From the NCBI RefSeq assembly GCF_022605165.1, contig NC_063073.1:2542001-2606000 (forward strand): 64,000 nucleotides of DNA. The letters run 5' to 3'. Under the pieces are notes generated by a model. That model saw only the letters and a list, made by a program, of their open reading frames with translations, was not told the DNA's origin and searched no databases. Origin of the DNA: Purpureocillium takamizusanense (taxonomy: Eukaryota; Ascomycota; Sordariomycetes; Hypocreales; Ophiocordycipitaceae). Below, one piece after another: positions 43,301 to 53,695 of this stretch. The first letter of the stretch is position 1. Each line of letters begins with the position of its first letter. The position numbers and the translations under genes were made by a program.

Positions 43301-44471
43301 TTAATTGCTGGAGCATACTACGTATAGGGTAGCAACACAATGCCCAAAGGAATACCGACTGGCGATGATGCATGGCAGGGGCTCCCTCTTTCCGCCCGAG
43401 TGTTTGGGTGTCTTGCTTGAGGCTTGGCTGCTGGCAGAACGGGCATCCAAAACCGTCATCGCGTAAAAGTGCTTGGCTCACGTCGCCGATACCAAGTTTG
43501 TCCCCACGTACTCGCTACGTATTAATGGCGTTGTTGGAGTCTCAGGTCGGCCCAGCGTGCCATTCCAGCGCGCCTCAACTGTAGGCTCCGAGCCCATCGA
43601 CCAACGTCTGGTCAGAGGCACGCGCCAAAGTGAACAGTCTTTTTGCTCGTCTTTGGCTCCGTCGCGTCAAGTAATAAGGGCACATTCAATCGCGCCTGTC
43701 GCGTGCACATGTCTCAGTCTAGCTGACGTGGTTGGAAGCGCGTAGGCATCTCCCTGTAGCTGAGAAAAGGATAGTCTTGTTATCCCTTGACCGTGCACCA
43801 AAGACCTGGCGCCAACGGCCGTTCCTCGCAACGGGAGACCAACGCGAGTGTCGAGCATTTGTCAACGCTGGCGTGTTCCCCGATATGCGTGACGAATGAC
43901 GGTGACATGTGGGCTTTGCCATTGCGCTGGCGTTGCTACGGCGCCATCAAGGCAGTCAGTCATAAACACGCAAGTCTGCCCACCATGACGCCAAAAGACT
44001 AGTCGTGTTATTTACACACGATGTGGATCTGTCAAATGCCGCCTGGTTGTCCAGACCTTCCCTACGACAAGGCCTGCCATTGATCGCAAGTATTGATGCG
44101 GCCCCTGTGTCCTGGTGGTCCGCCCATCATGAGCACGCAGGCTGGTACTCCCCCAAGTCATACAACGGCAGGTCTACCGAGTCTAACTGAACCACCAGTG
44201 AGAGCAGTGGGCGCGGCACGACTTTCTCGCGGATGACCCAGCTAGACTTCGCTACATTCATTACCACTACGCTGTCGTGTCCGACTCCATTAAGTTGACG
44301 TGTGAGAGTATCAACCTCGAAGAGGCGCACACGTAAAGATCGAATGTGGGTCATGAGAAACGTTCATACATGCTACACTCCGCAGGGCATTATTAATAAT
44401 CGATAAACGTTGCGGCTCTGCCATATGCCTGGCAAAAGTAAGGCTGAAGACGGTGCGCAGCTTCTCGAAAA
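40353..44471. other. 4.1 kb gene-poor tract
   Basis: Left ~250 bases are the hydrophobin promoter. A G12 run lies near 40745-40757, a (CA)n run near 40783-40799 and a (CAGA)n run near 41791-41815. Open frames are short on both strands and show no domain. The sequence looks less GC-rich than its flanks, but I could not measure this or test for RIP. Confidence 0.45.
41791..41815. repeat. (CAGA)n tetranucleotide repeat
   Basis: About six CAGA/GACA units. Confidence 0.85.
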
Positions 44472-46447
44472 CTAGATTACAGATTCCTCTTCGCTCTTCT
44501 CCTCCATGGGCGCATCCACGCGCATGTTGAATTCCTTGACGGGATCATACAGGAAGGCGGCAGAGAGGGCCGCCAAGGCCGCAAAGCTTGCGGCCGCGAT
44601 CCAGACGTGGTCGAATCCCGTGTTATAGGTTCCCACTAGCGCATCAGCACCGGCCTCGATTATCTCCCCGGTTACGTTGGGTATCATCGCCATGAGGGTC
44701 TCGTTGCGCGAGGTCAGCGCGCCGATGAACTGGCCCACGAACTGCGGATTGAGCCCATGTGAGATGGCGGCGTGGGCAACGTTGTCGCCCAGGTGGGACA
44801 TCTCGGCCACGAAGATGGCGTTGTAAATGGCGATACCACAGGTGGCACCGATCGACCGCACAGAGATCATCAGGCCGCTGGCAAGGGCAATCAGGCCCGG
44901 AGGTGTGGACAGTTGGGCGATGGTGACCAGGGTCGTGATGGACATGCCGAGACCTATGCCCAGAGGCACAGCGTATCCCCAAACCGCGTTGTTGGTGGAA
45001 CGGTCCGCCTTGGAAAACAAGGCAAAGGAGATGGTCATGAGGAGCAGCGCGCAGACGGTGAGCCAGCGAGCGTTGCGGAACCTCGCGCACCACAGCCCCG
45101 TAGCCATGGCACCCACTATGCAGGCGACGAACCAGACGACGAGTCTGGCATTGACGAGCATGGTGTCTTTCTCGTACAACATGTTGACCTAGCTCATGTG
45201 TTAGTGACGACACAGGCTGCGGAACTGACTGCAGCACATATGCATGTGGATGGGCCCTTTCTGGAGGGAATGGATTCTCCCTCTGTTTTGGGACGACATG
45301 GAACATACCTCGAAAGCAAAGTAAAGGTTTGCCGCGAAAAAGGCGATGCCGTCGGTAAAGATGCAGAACAAGCATATAGGGAAGTTGCGGCCCATATTGA
45401 AGAGTCCGTGGTGGAACATGCCCTCCTTGACAAACCACGTCTCATAGACGACGAGGCCCAGGGCGAACGCCATGCCGACTGCAAATGTTGCACAGACGTG
45501 AGGTTCCGACCACGGGTATGGGTTCTGGGACCACGACAATGCCAGGCAGAAGAGGGTCAGTCCCGCCGCCAGCAGCGCAAAGCCACCCCAGTCGAGCGTC
45601 CGAAGCTTGTCCATGGTGCGTCCGCGAAACTCCTTTTGCTTCTTCGTCGGAGGCGGGTTGTACCCCACGAGAGTCAGCAAGCCGGCGACTATGTGCACGG
45701 CCATGACGATGTAGAAGTAGGTACGGAACCCGTCCTTTGTCGGGTCGTTGGTCCTGTTGAGCGCCGCGCCGACCACCACGCCGAAGACGGACCCCATGGA
45801 GTTTGCGGCCGCGGTCCCTCCCTGGCCGTAGCCTCGCCAGCGACGTGGCAGGACCTCGGAGACGACGGCGTGGAGCAGCGGCTGGTTGCCAAAGGCGACG
45901 CCCATGACGGAGACGCCGGCGATGATCATGTTGATTGACTTTGCCTGGGCGATGATGAGGGCGCCGAGCGCGCCGATGAAGACGAGAATGGTGAGGAACC
46001 ATTTGCGGCCCCAGTAGTCACAGGCCTGCGAGACCATGGGGCATAACACGACCGTGAAGATGGTGATGGGCGCAGAAAGCCAACTGACTTTGTCTGTCGC
46101 GTTAAAGTGTCCGGCAATGGTTTGTCCTTGCTGGAAAGCATTGTCAAAGGGGTCAATCCAACGGGTCAAGACCACCTATAGAAGGGAATAGAGGAACTTG
46201 GGGGGGGGGGAAAGCTACGTACGGCTCCGACTCCCACCAGGATGGTCAGCTGCGCAAAGTAGATCAAGCACACGGCCGTCACAGCCATGATGGTCTTTCC
46301 GCTCAGCTTGACCGATCTCTCGTCCTCGTCAGCGACATTGGCCGTCTCCGAGGGCATCGACGCGACCTTCTCCATGGCCTGCTTGGAGTCCGACATGGCG
46401 TCGTGCTCGGACTTTTGCTCGACCGAGCTGGCATCGGCAGCTCCCAT
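44472..46447 (-). CDS. MFS transporter, TRI12 / siderophore-transporter-like family (602 aa)
   Basis: Exons 46447-46223, 46175-45309 and 45188-44472; introns of 47 and 120 nt with GTACGT and GTATGT donors, both phase 0. Residues 1-50 are a polar cytosolic N-terminus; about 14 membrane helices follow, the usual number for the DHA2/TRI12 branch of proton antiporters. The loop between helices 2 and 3, ACDYWGRKWFLTILVFIG, is the MFS signature A motif, and RRWRGYGQGGTAAANSMGS contains the conserved Arg of motif B. Members export toxins, drugs or siderophores, but the substrate cannot be read from sequence and no biosynthetic genes lie nearby. The C-terminus (MEEKSEEESVI) is acidic and cytosolic. 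The gene is isolated, with ~4 kb empty on each side. Confidence 0.88.
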
Positions 46448-49400
46448 AGTGCAAGACCCTGCGTGTGTGTCTACCACAGTAGTTACTATGCACGCGAGCC
46501 TCGTTTGCGTGGGTAGGCTGTGGGCTGGGGGTTGAAGGCCGGAGCTTGAGGGCGAGTAGACATGGCAGAAGCTTCAATGTTACAGAGGCACTCGATATAT
46601 AAGGATCAACTAATTCGCACATTGATGGAACGCCTTTGGACGTAGGCGACCTCCTCCGGTAACAAAACACCAGTTTTGTGCCCAACAGCCCCGTACCGTC
46701 AGCGACTGATACCAAAATCCCAAGGGGTGTCAACGGTTCGGGACCGGAAGCCCCCACCGGGCCGGGCCCCCGGTCTGGCGCCACGACCTCGACCCAGCGG
46801 GAATCTGGGGTTGTGGAGAAATGCAGATTCCCGGACCCCGGATCTTCAAATCGTAACGGCTGGCTGGTTTGCTTGGCCTCCCCCTTGTCGTATCAAGTGG
46901 CCCTTTGTCGTAACTATTCGGTCCCAACGAGCACGAGACGTCGGGGCGAGCCTGGATGCTTCTTGGCACGATGACCAAACATGCTGTACTTCGCACGATC
47001 ACTGCGTATCTGTGATCTGATGTTGTGTGCTAAGAACTCCTGCACTAACGAAAAGGCACGCGGAGTGACCGCTATTCAGGATGCAAGAAGTGTCCAGACC
47101 GATCATCCAGCCAAAACATAGAAAGTACGAAGTTGTACTTCAACACCACCATCACGGAGCATTTAATGCGGACAATTTCGGAGTGCCCCCTCAGTGCCGT
47201 AAAGAGTGTACTGCAGCCACTTTTGTGCGAGTGAACCATAGGGAGTTACGGTAGTAATTGAGCATTTGGAGGATGTGCTTGCAACTTCGGCATCTGGCAT
47301 ATCCCGGGATCGATGGATGCAGACAGAGGGAAATGTGTGGGTCTGTGTCTTTAGTTGACATGCTTCCCAAAGTATCTCTTTTGAGTTGGGACTGGACGTG
47401 TAGCACAGGCCGGTGAACCAGCGAGGTGCGGACGCGTACGTTCCTGATATTTCACCAAGGGTCAAGCGATTGCCTGGAACTTCCCTACTGAAGACTCGCC
47501 AATGCAAGAATGCTTGACGCGCATCTACCCAAGCCGAGTTTCATGACACTCTGTGAATGTTGAACGCCGCGGCGTCGCCATTGAGGTCAGGACCTGTCAA
47601 CGGAAGCCAACGCCCAATCCAACACCCGTTACGAATATAAACTCGTCCTGCGTTTTGCAGGGCACTTCATGCAATGGCAATGGCTGAGTTCTTACCAGCT
47701 GATACATGTATGCGCCAAAGACGGACGGCTGCCAGAGGTAGGTCCAAGGTCGGAGCGCCAACATGAACCACGCGGTGCAATATTGCCAAGACACCATGCC
47801 CATGAGAAAGTGACATGAGAGTCGTTTCCAATTCGCCGACCGTCAGTGGTCGTCACTCGCCGGGGCGCGCAGGAACGACTCTTTCCGACGGCTGAAGCCT
47901 AATAATCGTGAGCGCCAGCCAATGCCATGGCGGATGTTGAGGTCCGCCAGCTCATTATAACGCCCGTTGCTGCGATTGAACAAGCAGAACGGCAGCCAGC
48001 CACTCTTGTAAGTGCAGTACGTGTTGGTCACCGCGAGTAATCACACATTCTGGTGGCGTCCAGCACCCCCCAGTGCCAACGACGGCCCGCTGTGGGGGAC
48101 GTGAGGTGTTCCGTGTGGGCTGTTGCCGAAGGGAGGGCGTCGTCAGTGTGTCCGACGGACAGACACGCATTGATGGGCTCCGAGCGGGCCTGACCAGCAG
48201 TCAGTCAGGCCTTGCAGAGCTGGCTGCGTACATACGAAGTACACGAACGAAAGACTGCAGTCGAAAGAAAGGGGCCTCTTCATACAGCCTGAGCAGGAAT
48301 CAGACGTAGAGGCGCCTCTGTATCGTTGCCGCGGACTTTTGACACGAAGGCATGTCCGAGGTCAAATCCTGGTTGACCATCAACTAGTAGTACCTGGTCC
48401 TTGCACGTTCGTTATGGGGGCACGTGGCGGACACATGTCAGAGACAGCTGGGACCACCGGGCTGGCTGATGAGGCAGCGAACGAGTGTCGGCAACTGGGG
48501 AGTCTTGATGTCCACGGTGGCGTCGCTCAGCTGGTAGTATTCAAGTGTGCAAAGCGGTGTTGGTTTGGCCTCACCCCGGTCCCCGGCGTTGGCTTTGCCG
48601 GGGCGGCCGGGAATCGACCAGATCGGCCGAACATTTTGACGGACCGTCTACATTCTATGCCATGCACGAGAACGGCCTGGACATGCCGAAGTTACTACAT
48701 AGCATCACACACTCTCCCGCTTCGTAAGATACATACGTACGATGGATCCGACAGTGTGCTGCAAAGGCCATACAGTGTCGTAGCTGCTTCGAAGCAGAGC
48801 AGAAGTCTGTCTTGTGTGTGTGTGTGTTTGGTATGGCCCGAAGACTGACACGGAGCACCTCCTGTTAGGCCGTCGCACCGTTGGCTCTGTTCAATAATAC
48901 TACAGAGGAATCGAGCCATCTGCACGGTCCGGCACCGGTCATGTTTGGTGGGTGGCCTCCAATAATGATATCTGCCCATCACACCGCGCGCGCACCAACG
49001 GCCTTCCACATCGGTCGTGCAGCATGGAGGAGTCATCAGTAAGGTCTCTGCATGGTAGTATGAGTTAACCTGGCCAGGACAGCGCGCATTATCCGCCGCT
49101 GGTCTGCGCGCAGAACCCAACATGACTTGTTTACATGTACGGTACCTACGCTTTGTTGTCCCTCAGCCATGGCCTGATGCTGTTGTTCCAACATCAGGTG
49201 TCCGTGCTTTGGCTTACCGGACGCAGTTGAGATGTGATGGCAAGGGGACGACGCCCTGTGCGCCGCGCGTTTGTGTCATCAGCGGGGGCATCGTCTCCTT
49301 CGCCGTGTCTGAGTCCCCCGCCAAAATTGAGTTAGCATTGGGGTTTGTTGTCTGTAATAAGTTGTGCCCCAACGCTGTCGATAGGTTCTTCGCCAAACAA

Positions 49401-50798
49401 GCATATAGCCGGTGCAATCATGGGATGCTTGCGCTCCGTAAGCGGGAAAGATACACACGGTTGGCTGGGAATATTTCTAAACTGACAGTTCATTGTTGGT
49501 GAGTGCAGTTGTAGAGGACCCTACCGCAACATTGAATGGCCCATTGCACGATGCCACATCTAACTTATTACGCATGCTGTTGGTATATGCGTTCGGGATT
49601 GGCAGTGTAGCGCAATGCCTTCCTCTATGTCTCAGTAGCTCTTTGAGGAGGCCATTCTCTATCGTATAGTGTTAGTAAACTGACCGCGTTGACCATGGGC
49701 TCATTGATGTTTTGGTGGGATGGCCCCAGCCGAGTGTCTCTACAACTTTGAAGGATTCACTGTACCGTCACGATCAATCGTGGTCATGGCTCCCGTCGTC
49801 TTCGGAACACCCCGCTGCACTACGTCCACCTACCGGGCTTTGACTATACGCAGTATTAGAGAGACCGCGCATGACACAGCCACTCTTCCCGGTGTTTCTC
49901 AACTGGCCCCCATGTGCTCACCCTACATCGTGCGCCTGGAATGAGCGTGAGCCGCTGCCCCCCTCCGCGCCTCGGTCAGACGTCGTCCGTTCTAAGCATG
50001 TCCGTATGTAACATCCGCATGTATATATGCCGACGAGTGCAGCCGGGCTCACTCCGTAGTCACGCCGCTTCCCATGCCGGATGACCGACCTGCCCGAGCC
50101 AGGCACGATCGCCACATGCCGAAACCTGCGAGTCCTTGATGCAGTGCCGATCTGTGGTGTGTGTGTGTGTGTGTTTGCCGCCCGCCGAGGCGGCACAACA
50201 TCTTCTTCTCCCTGTCGCCAAGGACGACGACGACGACCCAACGTCTTACACTGGTGACGGCGAAGCGCTCGTCGTGCTCGCGTGAACGCCTCACGGTCGA
50301 CGAACATAACATATGAAATGACTGCAGAATGATTGATGAGAAAAAAAAAAAGGAAGGTGAATGTTTGCTTGCTCGGGGGGGCAAGGGCCAGGGGATCCAC
50401 CTGCTTTTCTCTGCCGCTGCTGTCGAACACTTTTGCCCCGAGTTGAGGCCGATGACGGTTTGACGTGTCCCGACCAACGCACGCCTGGGACGTGCAATGC
50501 CGGGTGTGAAGAGAGAATGAATGAATGAATGACCCCGAGGTCACATCACAACCCGGGAGACCTCATGACATCGCAAATTGCTTCTTGCGAAAAGCGCAAT
50601 CTCCATTACGAGTTCTCGTATGAACACGAGGTTGTGTGCCAGCGGGAAAGCGTGCGCTTGGCTGATATAAATGGCGAGGACGTCCTCGCCTCGAAAGACC
50701 GTTGCGAGAGCAAGAGACAAAGCGTTCTTGTATATAAGCACCCAAGAAAGTAAATACCGGTTCTCTTTTGCGACCTTGCTTGAAGATTTATAGCCGAC
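46448..50798. other. 4.35 kb gene-poor tract
   Basis: No supported gene; open frames such as 48339-48848 (+) and 49122-49502 (+) show no domain. Two (GT)n/(CA)n runs occur near 48813-48829 and 50156-50174, and an A12 run near 50341-50352. The right end carries the eqolisin promoter. Confidence 0.45.
50731..50737 (+). promoter_or_regulatory. TATA box (TATATAA) of the eqolisin gene
   Basis: TATATAAG lies 68 bases upstream of the ATG at 50799, an ordinary core-promoter spacing. Confidence 0.55.
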
Positions 50799-51599
50799 AT
50801 GAAGTACATTGCCCTCCTTGCCGGCCTCGCGAGCCTCGCAGCCGCCCTCCCGAGCCCACAGGCTGCCCACCAGCAGCTCAAGCGCGTCCACCGGCGCCAT
50901 CTCTCCCACGGCGGCCGCGCCTCGAGCTTCAACCACAAAGACGACCGTGTCACGGCCGCGGGCCTCGGCATGCTCAAGACGACAAAGCACACGAGCTACT
51001 CGGACAACTGGGCCGGCGCCGTGCAGACGGACAGCGGCTTCACCAAGGTGGTCGGCACCATCACCGTGCCCAAGGTGTCGTCAGGAGGCGATGCGCACGC
51101 CGCGGCCGCGGCATGGGTCGGCATCGACGGCGACTCGTGCGACAGGGCGATCCTGCAGACGGGCATTGACTTTTACGCCGACGGGTCCTTCGACGCGTGG
51201 TACGAATGGATCCCCGATGGGTCGTTTGCGTTTTCGGACTTTGGCATGAGTGTGGGCGACAAGATCCGCATGATGGTCGAGGCCCGGTCGTCGACGTCGG
51301 GCGTCGCGACGTTGGAGAACTTGAGCACGGGGGCCAAGGCTTCGCATGACTTTACGAATCCCCCGTCGAAGCTGTGCGAGGAGAATGCCGAGTGGATCGT
51401 CGAGGACTTTGTCACCGACGGGAAACTTGTCCCCTTTGCCGACTTTGGATCCATTACCTTTACCGACGCGAGGGCTGAGGGCTCGTCTGGTACGGTCACG
51501 CCAGCGGGTGCCGAAATATACGACATCGTGGCCGATGACAAGGTCGTTACCGATTGCTCGACAAACGGTGATGATCTGACTTGCGACTACACCGGCTAA
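50799..51599 (+). CDS. Secreted glutamic endopeptidase (eqolisin, peptidase family G1; 266 aa)
   Basis: Single exon. A signal peptide (residues 1-16, MKYIALLAGLASLAAA) is followed by a basic propeptide to about residue 60 and a catalytic domain starting near SYSDNWAGAV, the typical first strand of the family. Eqolisins are acid proteases with a Gln/Glu pair. Gln120 in AWVGIDGDSCDRAILQTG and Glu198 in LCEENAEWIVEDF sit in the expected motifs. The enzyme cuts proteins at low pH outside the cell, a nutritional or host-degrading role typical of saprotrophs and pathogens. Cys114/Cys193 and Cys253/Cys262 could pair. The gene has a close TATA box upstream and an AATAAA signal 51 bases after the stop. 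It converges with the second ankyrin/ZZ gene. Confidence 0.95.
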   Translation: MKYIALLAGLASLAAALPSPQAAHQQLKRVHRRHLSHGGRASSFNHKDDRVTAAGLGMLKTTKHTSYSDNWAGAVQTDSGFTKVVGTITVPKVSSGGDAHAAAAAWVGIDGDSCDRAILQTGIDFYADGSFDAWYEWIPDGSFAFSDFGMSVGDKIRMMVEARSSTSGVATLENLSTGAKASHDFTNPPSKLCEENAEWIVEDFVTDGKLVPFADFGSITFTDARAEGSSGTVTPAGAEIYDIVADDKVVTDCSTNGDDLTCDYTG

Positions 51600-51649
51600 T
51601 GGGTTGCCATTGGCATCAAGTTTTTATAAGTTGACCTATTTGCTATGGC

Positions 51650-51655
51650 AATAAA
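51650..51655 (+). terminator. Polyadenylation signal AATAAA of the eqolisin gene
   Basis: AATAAA 51 bases after the stop codon in AT-rich 3' sequence. Confidence 0.5.
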
Positions 51656-51844
51656 AGACCAAAACGAACATGATGTCGAGTGATACATACCGTGGCAAGT
51701 GAGGTGGTGGTGCTTTGACATGTAGCGTGACAAGATAGTCAGTCTAGCCTACTAACTCATGTTCTGTGCCCCTTCCCGAGGGCCTCCCCGCTAGACGAAA
51801 ACGCATTGAATGCTCGACGCTGTGATGAATAGTCCAATACCCAA

Positions 51845-53695
51845 CTACTCGACCCGGTTGCAGAAATGTGGCACCAGGTCGTGCGTGTTATCTCGACACC
51901 GCTTCCCAAACTCGTAGCACTCAGCGCAAATCAAGAAACAGCCCTCATCGCAATGCGGGCATTCCCACGACGTCGTTCCTAGCACGGTACACCTGGTACA
52001 GACTTCGCACCAGCACGAATCTTCCACCCACCTGACAGGGCTTTCGACCGTCTCGGCAGGGTCCTCGGCATCGCATCCCGTCTTTATAGCATGTTCCTTG
52101 ACCATGGCCACGAGTTCGGCGTTGCCGCTTCTCTCCGCCCAGTACAACAAGCTGCGTCCAAACACATCGGTCGAGGCCATGTCGTAGTTGGCAGCGGCAA
52201 GTAATCTGCCAACAATGGCAACGTGGCCGTTTCGTGTTGCCGCAACTACCGCCGCCGTCCCATAGTCGTCCGCGACGTCCACAACGTCCGCCTTGTTCAT
52301 GGCTCCAGCTAGCATGACATCAAGAACGTCCACGCTGTTCCTCATGGCCGCATGGAACGCCGCGGTCCTCCCATTGTTGTCCTTTTGGAAACAGTCCGTA
52401 CCCGGGTGACCCATGAGGAACTGGACAAGGTCGGTGCGGTTGTTGTGGGCGGCGATGTGGAATGGGGTCCAACCGCTTCGATTACCCGTCATGGGATTGG
52501 CACCAGCCTGCACCAGCATCTTGGCGAGCTCAACATCCCCGTTTTCGGCCACAGCATGCAGGGCAGTCCATCCGCTGTGTGTATGTGCCTGGACATCGGA
52601 GCCATGGGCGAGAAGGGCCTCGACGACGTCCCGGTGGCCCCTATCCGCGGCAATAAGCAGAGCCGACCACCCCGCGTCATTGGTGGCGGTCACGTCGGCG
52701 CCATACTCGAGGAGCAACCTGACGACGGACGCGCGGTCTGCTCCGGCCGCCAGGCTCAGGGGTGTCCATCCGTGGTTACAGGGTGACATGACGTCGGCGC
52801 CGTGATCGAGAAGCAGCCCGACGATGTCGACATGCCCGCTGTCGGACGCGAGCGTCAGTGGCGTCCATCCGTTGCCGCAGGCGAGTGAAATATCGGTGCC
52901 CTTGCTTAGCAGCGCCTTGACAGCATCTGTCTTGCCCTTGTCGGCGGCCAACGTCAGGGGCGTCCACCCGTCCGCGGTTGCAAGGGCGGGGTCGGCGCCG
53001 TGCTCGATGAGGAGCTGCACAATCTCGCCGTGGCCCGAGTTGGCGGCCGAGTGCAGCGCTGTCCATCCGCGATCGGCGGCTGCCCGGACATCGGCGCCCC
53101 TCTCCAGGAGGAGCGTGACGGTGGCCGTGTGTCCATTACATGCCGCCGACTTGAGCGGCGTCCACCCAGTGTCGCTCCTGTGCTCCATGTCGGCACCCTT
53201 GTCAAGAAGATATCGAACGACGTCGACGTGACCCGAGTTGGCTGCCACGTTGAGCGGCGTCCAGCCCATGTAGCCTGCGTTGAGGTCGGCGCCGGCATCC
53301 ATCAGAAGTTCGACGACCTTGGCGTGGCCTTGTCGCGCAGCGGCACCCAGAGACAGCCATTCGCCCTCGTCGGCCACGGAGACATCGGCGCCCTCCTCGA
53401 GCAGGAAGCGGACCACCGGGGCGTGACCGCCTTCGGCGGCGAGGGGCAGGAGGACGTGGTCGGCGAGGCGCACGCCCGCGACGACGGCTCGCACCAGAGT
53501 CTCGAGGCGTCCATGTTTGGCAGCCCAGACGAGAGCGGAGCCCTCGTGGTACTGTGCATTTTGTCGGTACAGATCGTTGATGAGGAGGTGGTATAGTCGA
53601 CTGTTGCAGCGGAGGAGGGCATCGAGGTCGGCGTCGGCGTCGAGGAACCAGGCGATGGCTGCCAGCAGCTCGTTGGCCAGGTCTAGCAGCGGCAT
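51845..53695 (-). CDS. F-box-like / ankyrin-repeat / ZZ-type zinc finger protein (616 aa), paralogue of the 409-2871 protein
   Basis: Single exon. Residues ~1-45 (MPLLDLANELLAAIAWFLD, then LLRCNSRLYHLLINDLYRQN) match the F-box-like start of the 409-2871 protein. Residues ~50-545 form about fifteen very regular 33-residue ankyrin repeats with a recurrent GWTPL/GWTAL turn, more uniform than in the paralogue and perhaps newly expanded or homogenised. Residues ~561-613 carry Cys pairs CEVC, CPHC, CAEC and then two His and a Cys, a ZZ-type finger aligning with that of the paralogue, including the KCRD/KRCRD and H-x-x-x-P-H ends. There is no acidic tail. The start at 53695 is the only in-frame ATG; the open frame runs 52 codons further upstream without one. 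Likely a protein-protein adaptor, possibly for ubiquitin ligases; the target is unknown. Confidence 0.87.
   Translation of the reverse strand: MPLLDLANELLAAIAWFLDADADLDALLRCNSRLYHLLINDLYRQNAQYHEGSALVWAAKHGRLETLVRAVVAGVRLADHVLLPLAAEGGHAPVVRFLLEEGADVSVADEGEWLSLGAAARQGHAKVVELLMDAGADLNAGYMGWTPLNVAANSGHVDVVRYLLDKGADMEHRSDTGWTPLKSAACNGHTATVTLLLERGADVRAAADRGWTALHSAANSGHGEIVQLLIEHGADPALATADGWTPLTLAADKGKTDAVKALLSKGTDISLACGNGWTPLTLASDSGHVDIVGLLLDHGADVMSPCNHGWTPLSLAAGADRASVVRLLLEYGADVTATNDAGWSALLIAADRGHRDVVEALLAHGSDVQAHTHSGWTALHAVAENGDVELAKMLVQAGANPMTGNRSGWTPFHIAAHNNRTDLVQFLMGHPGTDCFQKDNNGRTAAFHAAMRNSVDVLDVMLAGAMNKADVVDVADDYGTAAVVAATRNGHVAIVGRLLAAANYDMASTDVFGRSLLYWAERSGNAELVAMVKEHAIKTGCDAEDPAETVESPVRWVEDSCWCEVCTRCTVLGTTSWECPHCDEGCFLICAECYEFGKRCRDNTHDLVPHFCNRVE

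Noticed and set aside
44772..45938. 388-codon open frame on the plus strand
   Set aside because: Antisense shadow of the MFS transporter, which shows membrane helices and the MFS signature.
48339..48848. 169-codon open frame
   Set aside because: No domain or signal peptide, and the frame is not supported by splice or promoter signals.
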